Assembly (NCBI RefSeq): GCF_002364335.1
Contig: NZ_DEXW01000026.1
Span: forward strand, 1-53,029
DNA length: 53,029 nt
Direction of reading: 5' to 3'
DNA from: Winogradskyella sp. UBA3174
GTDB lineage: Bacteria > Bacteroidota > Bacteroidia > Flavobacteriales > Flavobacteriaceae
The notes under the pieces were generated by a model that did not search any database, was not told the DNA's origin, and was given only the letters and a program-made list of their open reading frames with translations. The position numbers were made by a program, and so were the translations under genes. Shown here piece after piece: positions 8,322-16,820 of this stretch (position 1 is the stretch's first letter; the number at the start of each line of letters is the position of its first letter).

Positions 8322-11186
8322 ATGAAAAAAAGTTTTTTACTCTTTCTGTTCGGAATCGCCTTTTCTTTGACAAATTTTGCACAACAAACAATTGTTAAAG
8401 GAAGCGTTTTAGACGGAACTACAGGAAATCCAATTCCTGATGTAACTATCACTATTGAAGAAACTAGACAAACTACAAAAACAAATGGGAGAGGTGAATT
8501 TAGTTTTACCACAAACGTTCCACTTGGTGAGCAAGTTTTGAAAGTTGAAATCGTAGGGTATGTTACCAAACGTTATCCAATTATTGTAAATGAAGGTAAA
8601 ACTGTTGATATCAGCGGTATGACTTTAGATTACGATAGTAGTGATAAAAAAGATTTGTTCATTATTTCAATTTCAGATGATAATTTGAATAGTGAAGACG
8701 ACGGTTTAACAGATAATATTTCTGGTTTACTACAAGCATCGAGAGATGTATTTCTAAATGCTGCTGCTTTTGACTTTAGCGCAACATTCTTTAGACCAAG
8801 AGGTTTAGATAATGCTAATGGTAAAGTCCTTATTAATGGTATAGAAATGAATAAGCAATTCAGTGGACGTCCGCAATGGGCTAACTGGGGAGGTTTAAAT
8901 GACATGCAACGAAACCAAGAATTTTCAATGGGTATGTCTGCCAACGATTACAACTTTGGTGATTTAGCTGGTACTAATAACATTATAATGCGTGCTTCAA
9001 AATATAGAAGAGGCGGACGTATTTCTTATGCTTCAGCAAACAGAAGTTATCAAGGAAGAGTCATGGCAAGCTATAACTCTGGTATGCTAAAAGATGGCTG
9101 GTCATATTCTGTTTTAGGATCACGTCGTTATGGCGAAAGCGGCTTTGTAAATGGTACGTTATATGATGCTAATTCGTTTTTTGTTGCGGTTGAAAAACAA
9201 ATCAATGAAAAACATAGTTTAAACTTTACTGGTATTTATGCTCAAAATAGACGTGGACGATCTACAGCACTAACACAGGAAGTAAATGACCTTAAAGGAA
9301 GACAATACAATCCGTTTTGGGGTGAATTAAACGGTGAGCAACGTAACTCTAGAATGCGTAAAACAGATCAACCTATCTTAATGTTGAATCACTTTTGGGA
9401 TATTTCTTCTAAAGTAAGATTAAACACTAATGTGGCATATCAATTTGGTGAAATTGCAAATACTAGGATTGATAATGGTGGTACTAGATTAGTAACCGTA
9501 GGAAATGAAAATGTGTTTTTAGGTGGTGCTCGTAACCCGGACCCAACGTATTATCAAAATTTACCTAGTTTCTTTTTACAAGATCCAAACCCAACAGCAT
9601 TTGATTATCAACAAGCATTTGTTGCTCAAGAAGCATTTGTTAATGACGGACAATGGAATTGGAACGCACTTTATGAAGGTAATGCAACACTAAGAAACCG
9701 AGGTGGTAACTCATTATATGCAGTACAAGCAGATGTTGTTAATGACCAACAACTCTCTTTTAATTCTATTTTAGATGCAGAGTTGGCAGAAAATATAAGA
9801 TTAAACGCATCACTTAATTATAGACATTTAAAAAGTGAAAACTTTGCTCGTGTTGAAGATTTACTTGGAGGTACAGGATATCTTGATGTAGATTTCTTCG
9901 CAGATGAAGATGAGACCGCCATAGATGATGAAGTTGCTTCAAATTTAGCGCAAAGTGATTTGCGTAATCCAAACCGTATAGTTGGTGAAGGTGATCGTTA
10001 CAAGTATAACTACATTATGGATGCAGACGTTGTAAGCGCATTTACACAAGTCCAATTTAAATACAATAAAATAGACTTTTATGTGGGTGCTAATGTTTCG
10101 CAAACTAATTATCAAAGAACTGGTCTATATGAAAACGGTTTTTTTGAAGGGGGCGGTAATAACGGATCTTTTGGAAAAAGTGATAAATTAGATTTTACCA
10201 ATTATGGTATTAAAGGAGGGTTTACTTATAAAATAACAGGAAAGCATTTATTAGATGTTAACGCAAGTTACTTTACTAAAGCGCCCACCTTAAGAAATGC
10301 TTTTAGCAACGCAAGACAAACTAACGCATCAGTCATTGGTCTTGAAAGTGAGAATATTCAATCTGTTGACGCAAGTTATATTTTTAGATCTCCGAAAGTA
10401 AAAGCAAGACTTACAGGGTTTTATTCTGGCTTTAAAAACGGAAGTGATATAGGGTTTTATTTCACTGAAGACTTAGCCGGCTTAGGTATTGATTCTGGTG
10501 ATGCATTTGTACAAGAAATCTTAACAAATGTAGAACGTAGGCATGTAGGTATGGAATTTGGTATTGAGGCGCAGGTGACTCCAACTATTAAACTTAAGGG
10601 AGCTGCTTCTATAGGACAATATACATTTCAAAATAATCCAAACCTATATTTAACAAGTGTAGATTTTGATGGCCCATTAACTTTTGGAGATGGAACAACA
10701 CAATTAGAAGACTATCATGTCTCTGGTGGACCAGAACGCGCATTTCAAGTAGGTTTTGAATATAGAGATCCTAACTTTTGGAATATTGGAGTTACAAGTA
10801 ACTTCTTCTCTAATGCGTACGTAGATGTAAGTAATTTAGCGAGATCTGCAAATTTCACCTCAGATTTTGATGGAAACACATTTAATGATTACGACCCAGT
10901 CGTTGGTAAAGAATTATTAAAGCAAGAACAATTTGATGATTATATGCTGGTTAATATTGTTGGAGGAAAGTCATGGAGAATTGACGATTACTTTGTAGGC
11001 TTCTTTGCAACCATAAATAATGTGTTTAATGAAGAATACAGAACAGGTGGTTTTGAGCAATCGCGATTATCAAATTTCCGAAGAATACAAGAAGATAAGT
11101 CTAGAGATAACGGTCCTATTTTTGGATCAAGATATTTCTTTGGCGCTGGTACCACATATTACCTTAACGTATATGTAAGATTTTAA
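8322..11186 (+). CDS. TonB-dependent outer-membrane receptor
   Basis: A signal peptide (cleaved after NFAQ) is followed by a carboxypeptidase-regulatory-like beta domain (about 24-108, QTIVKGSVLDGTTGNPIPDVT), then a plug (about 125-230) and a 22-strand-type barrel rich in alternating aromatics that ends in YYLNVYVRF, the usual terminal-Phe signal for outer-membrane insertion. Length 954 is typical of Bacteroidota receptors. It imports a substrate using TonB energy. No SusD partner is present; instead the next gene, three bases on, encodes a DUF5689 lipoprotein. With the divergent nuclease, the substrate may be nucleic-acid derived (inference). Confidence 0.92.
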   Translation: MKKSFLLFLFGIAFSLTNFAQQTIVKGSVLDGTTGNPIPDVTITIEETRQTTKTNGRGEFSFTTNVPLGEQVLKVEIVGYVTKRYPIIVNEGKTVDISGMTLDYDSSDKKDLFIISISDDNLNSEDDGLTDNISGLLQASRDVFLNAAAFDFSATFFRPRGLDNANGKVLINGIEMNKQFSGRPQWANWGGLNDMQRNQEFSMGMSANDYNFGDLAGTNNIIMRASKYRRGGRISYASANRSYQGRVMASYNSGMLKDGWSYSVLGSRRYGESGFVNGTLYDANSFFVAVEKQINEKHSLNFTGIYAQNRRGRSTALTQEVNDLKGRQYNPFWGELNGEQRNSRMRKTDQPILMLNHFWDISSKVRLNTNVAYQFGEIANTRIDNGGTRLVTVGNENVFLGGARNPDPTYYQNLPSFFLQDPNPTAFDYQQAFVAQEAFVNDGQWNWNALYEGNATLRNRGGNSLYAVQADVVNDQQLSFNSILDAELAENIRLNASLNYRHLKSENFARVEDLLGGTGYLDVDFFADEDETAIDDEVASNLAQSDLRNPNRIVGEGDRYKYNYIMDADVVSAFTQVQFKYNKIDFYVGANVSQTNYQRTGLYENGFFEGGGNNGSFGKSDKLDFTNYGIKGGFTYKITGKHLLDVNASYFTKAPTLRNAFSNARQTNASVIGLESENIQSVDASYIFRSPKVKARLTGFYSGFKNGSDIGFYFTEDLAGLGIDSGDAFVQEILTNVERRHVGMEFGIEAQVTPTIKLKGAASIGQYTFQNNPNLYLTSVDFDGPLTFGDGTTQLEDYHVSGGPERAFQVGFEYRDPNFWNIGVTSNFFSNAYVDVSNLARSANFTSDFDGNTFNDYDPVVGKELLKQEQFDDYMLVNIVGGKSWRIDDYFVGFFATINNVFNEEYRTGGFEQSRLSNFRRIQEDKSRDNGPIFGSRYFFGAGTTYYLNVYVRF

Positions 11187-11216
11187 GCAATGTTAGAACA
11201 AAATAAAAAATACAAC

Positions 11217-12698
11217 ATGAAAACTTTAAAAATTAACAAACTAATACTATTACTTGTTGGGTTAGTAGTATTTAATAGCTGTGTACAAGATGATGATTTT
11301 GATACACCAAATTTAACGATTGAAGAACCTGTACTAGATGGTGGCGAAATTAATATTAGCTCTGTATCTGGATCTTTAGCCCAAGAACAAATAGATGAAG
11401 GTTTAGATGACAATGGAGAATTAAATTATGATGAAGATGGAGTACTTTACACGTATCCTACAGATGGACCAAATCAATATGTCGTAGGTTATGTGGTTTC
11501 ATCTGATGAAGCTGGTAACTATTTTGAAGAATTAATTATTCAAAATGCACCTGAAAATCCAACATTTGGACTAAGAGTACTTGTGGATGTTAATCCTTTA
11601 TTTGTACGTTACGAAGTTGGCCGCAAAGTTTTTGTTAAAGTTAATGGCTTAGTTGCTGGTATATCTAATGGAGTTTTAACTCTAGGTCCACAAGATGGTG
11701 ATCGTGTAGGCAAAATACCTGCTGCATCAGAAGGTGATTTTATTTTACGCTCTGCTGAAATAGCAGATATGGTACCACTTCCGTTAACTGTAGCTGGTTT
11801 TACTAATGACAAAACAAATATTTTAATACAACTTGAAGATGTTCAGTTTAATGTAAATCAAGCATTAGGTACTGAAGATAGTGGCCCATTATCATTTGCG
11901 TCTGAACCTTCAGATCAGTTTGATGGTGAACGTATTTTAGAAGATTGTTTATCTGGCTCATCTACAGTTTTTGCTACTAGTACATTCGCAGACTTTAGTG
12001 GATTAACGTTACCTGCTGGAAGAGGTTCTATGACGGCTGTTTTACAGAAAAACTTTTTTGGTGATGAATTTAATGTCGTTATAAATACTCCTGAAGATAT
12101 GGATCTAAGCAATGAAAATCGTTGTGATCCAGCAGAATTCCTTATCAGCGATGTCCCAACAGATTGTGATGACACCGTCGTAAGTGGAGCAACAACTATT
12201 TTCTCTGATGATTTTCAAAATTACGATAATGCAGGTGAACTTACTGCAGCAGGTTGGTCGTTGATTAATGTTAGCGGAGGCTCTTATACATGGGGAGTTA
12301 GCGGATTTGGTGGTAACACTTACGTAATTGGTAATGCTTTTGGTACTGATGAAGCTGATATTGATACTTGGATCGTTTCACCAGAAATTGATTTAGATAA
12401 TACAACAGAAGATGTTTTAAATTTCGATATACAAACCAATTTTAATGGCGGTGAAGTAATGTCTGTATATATATCTACAGATTTTGTTGATACAGCCACA
12501 GACTCAAACTGGTCTCTATTAGAGGATGTTACAATTCCTGATGGCCCTGCTAGTGGTTTTGGTACATTTCAAGCAGCAGGACCAGTAAACTTATCTTGTG
12601 TTTCTGGTACAGTAAGAATAGGATTTAGATATACTGGCTCTGATCCAGGCGCTACAACTAGATATCACATAGATAATGTAGAAGTTTCAGGCAATTAA
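11217..12698 (+). CDS. DUF5689 / choice-of-anchor J lipoprotein
   Basis: I start at ATG 11217 (residue 10 of the longer frame) because it gives a lipoprotein signal peptide ending in VVFNSC, followed by acidic residues as usual for surface-exposed lipoproteins. Residues about 30-300 carry the DUF5689 type: GYVVSSDEAGNYFEELIIQN, VGRKVFVKVNGLVAG and a repeat of OB-fold-like strands. The C-terminal ~160 residues form a choice-of-anchor-J-like beta sandwich (FSDDFQNYDNAG, AGWSLIN, DTWIVSPEIDLDN). It is coexpressed with the receptor upstream and probably presents ligand to it. The OB-fold is reminiscent of domains in extracellular nucleases. Confidence 0.85.
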   Translation: MKTLKINKLILLLVGLVVFNSCVQDDDFDTPNLTIEEPVLDGGEINISSVSGSLAQEQIDEGLDDNGELNYDEDGVLYTYPTDGPNQYVVGYVVSSDEAGNYFEELIIQNAPENPTFGLRVLVDVNPLFVRYEVGRKVFVKVNGLVAGISNGVLTLGPQDGDRVGKIPAASEGDFILRSAEIADMVPLPLTVAGFTNDKTNILIQLEDVQFNVNQALGTEDSGPLSFASEPSDQFDGERILEDCLSGSSTVFATSTFADFSGLTLPAGRGSMTAVLQKNFFGDEFNVVINTPEDMDLSNENRCDPAEFLISDVPTDCDDTVVSGATTIFSDDFQNYDNAGELTAAGWSLINVSGGSYTWGVSGFGGNTYVIGNAFGTDEADIDTWIVSPEIDLDNTTEDVLNFDIQTNFNGGEVMSVYISTDFVDTATDSNWSLLEDVTIPDGPASGFGTFQAAGPVNLSCVSGTVRIGFRYTGSDPGATTRYHIDNVEVSGN

Positions 12699-12718
12699 GA
12701 CTTAAAATACTATACTTA

Positions 12719-12756
12719 AAAAGCCACATCTTTAATTTAAAGAATGTGGCTTTTAT
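12719..12756 (+). terminator. Hairpin terminator of the receptor operon
   Basis: AAAAGCCACAT and ATGTGGCTTTT pair around an AT-rich, partly paired loop, followed by a T-rich stretch. It ends the TonB receptor/DUF5689 operon. Confidence 0.85.
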
Positions 12757-12778
12757 TTTATGAAATCAAAAAAAAACT

Positions 12779-13141
12779 ATGTTAGATAATTTTTACATCT
12801 CTGTTTTTAATTATTATAAGAAGGCTTTAGGTAAACGAAGTCTCACTGTTGCTTTAGTTTATATAAATTTTTTAGAAGTATCAATTCTACTTGCTTTGGC
12901 TTCTTTTTTTTTAGCGTTTGCTAGTCAAATGAAAATGACAACAATGTCTTTAACTAAATTCTTTGTGCTCTTTAGTTTAATTACTGTTTTTGTTATTTTT
13001 AAAAACTGGATGCGTTATAACGGAAGAAAAAGAAACATACTTAATGCCAAGATAAAATCTAAAAGTATGGCTATCTATTTATTATGGCTTCTCCCAATTG
13101 GATGTCTTCTAATTGGTGTTATTTTATTACAAGTACAATAA
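12779..13141 (+). CDS. Small membrane protein of unknown function
   Basis: A 120-residue protein with three hydrophobic helices (about 27-48, 58-75, 96-117) separated by a basic loop (NWMRYNGRKRN). The N-terminal segment FYISVFNYYKKALGKRS precedes the first helix. No family is recognised. The positive loop suggests that the loop between helices 2 and 3 faces the cytoplasm. It stands alone between the receptor-operon terminator and a convergent gene. Confidence 0.6.
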   Translation: MLDNFYISVFNYYKKALGKRSLTVALVYINFLEVSILLALASFFLAFASQMKMTTMSLTKFFVLFSLITVFVIFKNWMRYNGRKRNILNAKIKSKSMAIYLLWLLPIGCLLIGVILLQVQ

Positions 13142-13148
13142 AAAACAC

Positions 13149-13197
13149 CACCCATTAGGGTGCGCTTTAGTTATATTTAGCTGAGAATTACTCAGCT
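13149..13197. terminator. Two small hairpins between convergent genes
   Basis: CACCC/GGGTG around ATTA (13149-13162) and AGCTGAG/CTCAGCT around AATTA (13179-13197) occupy the gap between the plus-strand membrane protein and the minus-strand HMA lipoprotein. Neither has a long T-run in the plus direction, so termination is plausible but not certain. Confidence 0.5.
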
Positions 13198-13709
13198 TAT
13201 TTTTCTTTATTACAACAGTCTTTTGTGCAATCTTTGGCACATGCTTTTTTGTCTTTTTTAGCATCATCTGTGCAACATGCCATTTTACAATCTGGCTTAC
13301 AAGTTTTTGCTTTAGCTGCATTACCAAAGTCTTCAACTTTATGCATATCTTTTACCTTATAAATATCTGCAACACTAACCACTGTCTCTATTAATGATTT
13401 TGGTGAGACTTTAGCTTCATCATATTCTACCATAGCTATACGATTATCAAAATCTACTTTTGCAGATTTCACACCTTCCATCTTAGCCATCTTTTTTTCT
13501 ATTGTCTTAGCACATCCCATAGAACACGTCATACCTTCAATACCGAATTCTACTCTTGCATAAGTAGCATTTGGATCTAAAGTTTGAGCGACATCTCTTT
13601 TTGTAACTTCAACTTCTACAGTTTTAACTTCAGGCTCAACATCGTTTTTACAAGAAACAACTAATGTGCTTATAAACGCAACAACAAATATTTTCTTAAG
13701 GGTATTCAT
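13197..13709 (-). CDS. HMA-domain lipoprotein with Cys-rich tail
   Basis: The ATG at 13709 gives a lipoprotein signal peptide ending LVVSC (Cys 20); the longer frame to 13766 adds an unlikely N-terminus. Residues about 46-115 form a heavy-metal-associated domain with GMTCSMGC, i.e. the metal Cys pair is CxxxC rather than the usual CxxC, and a strand IAMVEYDEAKVSPKSLIE. The last ~36 residues hold eight Cys among Lys and Asp (CKPDC, ACC, ACAKDC, DCC), metallothionein-like. It probably binds Cu, Zn or another soft metal at the periplasmic face. No metal ATPase or efflux gene is adjacent. Confidence 0.82.
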   Translation of the reverse strand: MNTLKKIFVVAFISTLVVSCKNDVEPEVKTVEVEVTKRDVAQTLDPNATYARVEFGIEGMTCSMGCAKTIEKKMAKMEGVKSAKVDFDNRIAMVEYDEAKVSPKSLIETVVSVADIYKVKDMHKVEDFGNAAKAKTCKPDCKMACCTDDAKKDKKACAKDCTKDCCNKEK

Positions 13710-13807
13710 AATTAGTAGATCTATTAAGTTTTTTGATAAATCTAACAAACTTAATGTTTCTTGCAAAATAATTAACGATTTTTGTGATGCTTAAAGATAG
13801 CTTTTGT

Positions 13808-14686
13808 ATGAAGAACCTTAATGTTAAGTGGATTTATCTTTTAATATTGTCTGTGATTTGGGGAAGCTCATTTATCTTAATCAAAAAGTCGCTTTTAGGA
13901 CTAACAGCATATCAACTTGGTGCATTACGAACTATAATAACGGGTGTGATTTTGCTGGCATTTGGTTTTAATACGTTAAAAACGATACCTAAATCTAAGT
14001 GGAAGTGGCTTATGGTTTCAGGGTTTTTGGCTTCTTTTTTACCATCATTCTTTTTTGCAATTGCAGAAACTGAAATTGACAGTAGTGTGGCTTCCATATT
14101 AAATTCTCTTGTTCCTTTAAATACAATATTACTTGGCTTTGCTGTATTTAAAATAGCGTCAACCAAACGACAAATTTTAGGAGTAATGATAGGTTTTATA
14201 GGTACTGCTATTTTAATTTTAAAAGGGTCGGATCTTAATCCAAATCAAAACTATTTGTATGCTGGCTTTGTAATTGTTTCTACAATTATGTATGCCATCA
14301 ATGTTAACATTATTAAACGCTATTTACAAGATGTAAAACCACTAGCTATTGCAGCAGGAAATTACGTATTCATCCTCATACCTGCCATTATTATATTATT
14401 ATTTACTGATTTTTTCAGTGATGAGAGACTTAATAATCCTAACCTACCAAATGCACTAATGTATGTTACTATTTTATCTGTATTTGGAACAGCTTTCGCA
14501 AAAGTATTATTTAACAAATTAGTGCAACTATCTACACCAGTATTTGCATCATCTGTTACATATGTAATGCCAATTGTAGCATTACTATGGGGTATTTTAG
14601 ATGGTGAGTCTTTTAGTCTTATTCAAGGCTTAGCTGCCTTATTAATACTGGTTGGTGTTTACTTATCACATAAACGTAAATCATAA
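13808..14686 (+). CDS. EamA-family (DMT) transporter
   Basis: Ten hydrophobic segments and two EamA repeats are visible; the first begins VIWGSSFILIKKSLLG with the family's Trp-Gly-Ser-Ser motif, the second near YVFILIPAIIILLF and ends with PIVALLWGILDGE before the last helices. It exports or exchanges small metabolites such as amino acids or nucleosides across the inner membrane; the substrate is unknown. I chose ATG 13808 because the upstream extension to 13784 adds eight residues not typical for the family. TAGCTTTTG just before this ATG is a near-promoter match with one extra base. Confidence 0.88.
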   Translation: MKNLNVKWIYLLILSVIWGSSFILIKKSLLGLTAYQLGALRTIITGVILLAFGFNTLKTIPKSKWKWLMVSGFLASFLPSFFFAIAETEIDSSVASILNSLVPLNTILLGFAVFKIASTKRQILGVMIGFIGTAILILKGSDLNPNQNYLYAGFVIVSTIMYAINVNIIKRYLQDVKPLAIAAGNYVFILIPAIIILLFTDFFSDERLNNPNLPNALMYVTILSVFGTAFAKVLFNKLVQLSTPVFASSVTYVMPIVALLWGILDGESFSLIQGLAALLILVGVYLSHKRKS

Positions 14687-14687
14687 A

Positions 14688-14715
14688 AAAACCGAAGCGA
14701 AAGCTTCGGTTTTTA
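14688..14715. terminator. Bidirectional terminator with GNRA loop
   Basis: ACCGAAGC (14691-14698) and GCTTCGGT pair perfectly around GAAA, flanked by an A-run and a T-run. It lies between the convergent EamA and M16 genes and serves both. Confidence 0.95.
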
Positions 14716-14737
14716 ATATAGTCTAAACTAAAAATGA

Positions 14738-16804
14738 TTAATCGAAATCTGCATCTGTAACAGCTTCATTAATTTTAACCTCCTTTAACTTAAAAACAAC
14801 AGATTGTCCCATCATTGTCGCTTCTCTTGTTTCAGGAAATTTAATTCCATTATAGTCTTTATAATCCTTTAAAATAGCATCTTGACTTTGCGTCTGTCCT
14901 TCCATTGTTGTATTCTGAACTTCTTTTACTTTAAGTCCAGATTCTACATCATAGTATAATACAAGAGAAACAACTTCTCCAGGCACTTCTAATACATACG
15001 CATTCTTACCATCTATTTCTTCCATTCCAGTAAGTTTTACTTTATCAGAATTTAAAAGATTAGCTTCTATAAATAAACCAGCCATCATCTTCATATCATT
15101 AGCCATGTTTTCTGGTAATGGGTTTTTATTAGCAAATGCTGATTCTTGTGTAGCAACAAGTGCCTGCACTTGGTTTCCGTTGGCATAAAGGTTTTGAGCC
15201 ATTTTACCATCAATACGCTTTTCTTCACTCACAACTGTAGCACCCATTGCAGTTGCTTCATATTTTGTCATGATTGATTTTAAAGTAGACATTTTATCCT
15301 TAGCACCTACAGCTTGTAAATAATTGTTTAATACAGACGTTACAGATACTCCTTCGGGCTTTACGAAAGTTGAAGGACGTTCCGTTGGATTAGCTTCTTT
15401 ATCGAAAAACTTAACAGGTAGCTTTTTGCCATTCCATTCCATTTTTTCAACATTCTCTAAAACATCTGATGCTTTACCTACTAATACAATACGTGCTTTA
15501 CCATCGTCAAAATATTTATTAGCAACACGCTTTACATCTTCTTTGGTTACGGCATCTATATTAGCAATAAAGTTTTTGTAAAAATCTGCTGGCAAATTAT
15601 TTGTTTTAATACGCAATGCACGTCTTGCAGAAACCGCCTTGTCTTCTGACTCTAGAATAAAACTACCTAAAAACTTAGCCTTAGCATTTTCTAAAACTTC
15701 CTCATCAACAAACTCTGTTCTTATCCTTTTAATTTCTTTTAAAGTTTCTACAACAGCACTGTCAGTTACTTCGTTTCTTACTTTTGTTGTTGCTCTAAAA
15801 GATGAGTTATAATACCTCCCTGTGCCTAAAGATGATCTCGCACCATACGTATATCCGTTAGCTTCTCTTAAATTCATATTTAAATAAGATCCAAATGCAC
15901 CGCCTAAAATATAGTTTGCTACTAGAGATGCATGGTAATCTTTATCACTCATTTTTAAAGGAGATACACTCATTACGGCTAACTCTGTCTGCACTGCATT
16001 AGGAACATCTACAAAGTTAACTTCAGTTGTTGCAACATCTTCAAAAGATGGGTAAGTTGGAGTTGCTACGCTTCCTTTTTCCCAACTCTTAAAATACGAC
16101 TTCAACAATTTTTTAACTTGTTTTTCTGTAATATCACCAGTAAAGACCATATAACCATTAGATGGTTTAAAACGTCCATTATAAAAATCGTTAACATCTT
16201 GCAACGTTACCTTAGTTACGCTTTCTTCTGTAACCATTTCACCAGCAGCATGATTCTTACCATAGAATAAAGCACTTCTCACTTCACCTGCGATTGCTGC
16301 CGCACTATTTGCATTATTCTTTATACCTTCTATTAATTGTTCTCGTTCAAAATCTAACTCTTTCTGAGTGAATTTTGGTTGCAAAGCCGCTTCTGCAAAA
16401 AGACTAAAAACTTGATCTGTGTACTTTGAAAGACAGAAACCAAAACCACCATTAAGGCTAACATTAATGCTTGCCCCAAGAAAATCAACTTTTTCGCTGA
16501 ATTCATCTTTTGTTGATAATTGTGTTTCCTTTCCCATTAAAGCACCAGTCAATGACTGAACACCAGCTTTCTCTCCTTCAAAAACAGGAGGAGTATTTAA
16601 ATTTAAAGTCCAATTAACAGCAGGAAGCTTTGTATCCGTAACCACTAATACCGTTAAACCATTCTTTAATGTAAATTCTTTGGCTTCACCAAGGTTAACT
16701 TCTGGTGTTGGGCCTGAGGCCGGAATTTTAGATCTGTCTATTTGAGCAGTTGCGGTAAATACCGTAAAAACTGCTAAAAGTGAATATATTATATATTTTT
16801 TCAT
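14738..16804 (-). CDS. Non-catalytic M16 peptidase-family subunit
   Basis: The protein has a signal peptide (cleaved near TATAQ) and two M16 domains (about 40-240 and 250-455). Where an active M16 protein carries HxxEH it has GVQSLTGALMGKE, so the zinc site is missing. It keeps the C-lobe substrate-binding motif NLREANGYTYGARSS. Residues about 490-688 form an extra lipoprotein-sorting (LolA-like) beta domain. It starts 16 bases after the catalytic M16 gene, so the two probably form the periplasmic heterodimer known for bacterial M16B enzymes, this one holding substrate. The substrates are peptides of unknown origin. Confidence 0.88.
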   Translation of the reverse strand: MKKYIIYSLLAVFTVFTATAQIDRSKIPASGPTPEVNLGEAKEFTLKNGLTVLVVTDTKLPAVNWTLNLNTPPVFEGEKAGVQSLTGALMGKETQLSTKDEFSEKVDFLGASINVSLNGGFGFCLSKYTDQVFSLFAEAALQPKFTQKELDFEREQLIEGIKNNANSAAAIAGEVRSALFYGKNHAAGEMVTEESVTKVTLQDVNDFYNGRFKPSNGYMVFTGDITEKQVKKLLKSYFKSWEKGSVATPTYPSFEDVATTEVNFVDVPNAVQTELAVMSVSPLKMSDKDYHASLVANYILGGAFGSYLNMNLREANGYTYGARSSLGTGRYYNSSFRATTKVRNEVTDSAVVETLKEIKRIRTEFVDEEVLENAKAKFLGSFILESEDKAVSARRALRIKTNNLPADFYKNFIANIDAVTKEDVKRVANKYFDDGKARIVLVGKASDVLENVEKMEWNGKKLPVKFFDKEANPTERPSTFVKPEGVSVTSVLNNYLQAVGAKDKMSTLKSIMTKYEATAMGATVVSEEKRIDGKMAQNLYANGNQVQALVATQESAFANKNPLPENMANDMKMMAGLFIEANLLNSDKVKLTGMEEIDGKNAYVLEVPGEVVSLVLYYDVESGLKVKEVQNTTMEGQTQSQDAILKDYKDYNGIKFPETREATMMGQSVVFKLKEVKINEAVTDADFD

Positions 16805-16820
16805 GTTTACTAAGCTTATT

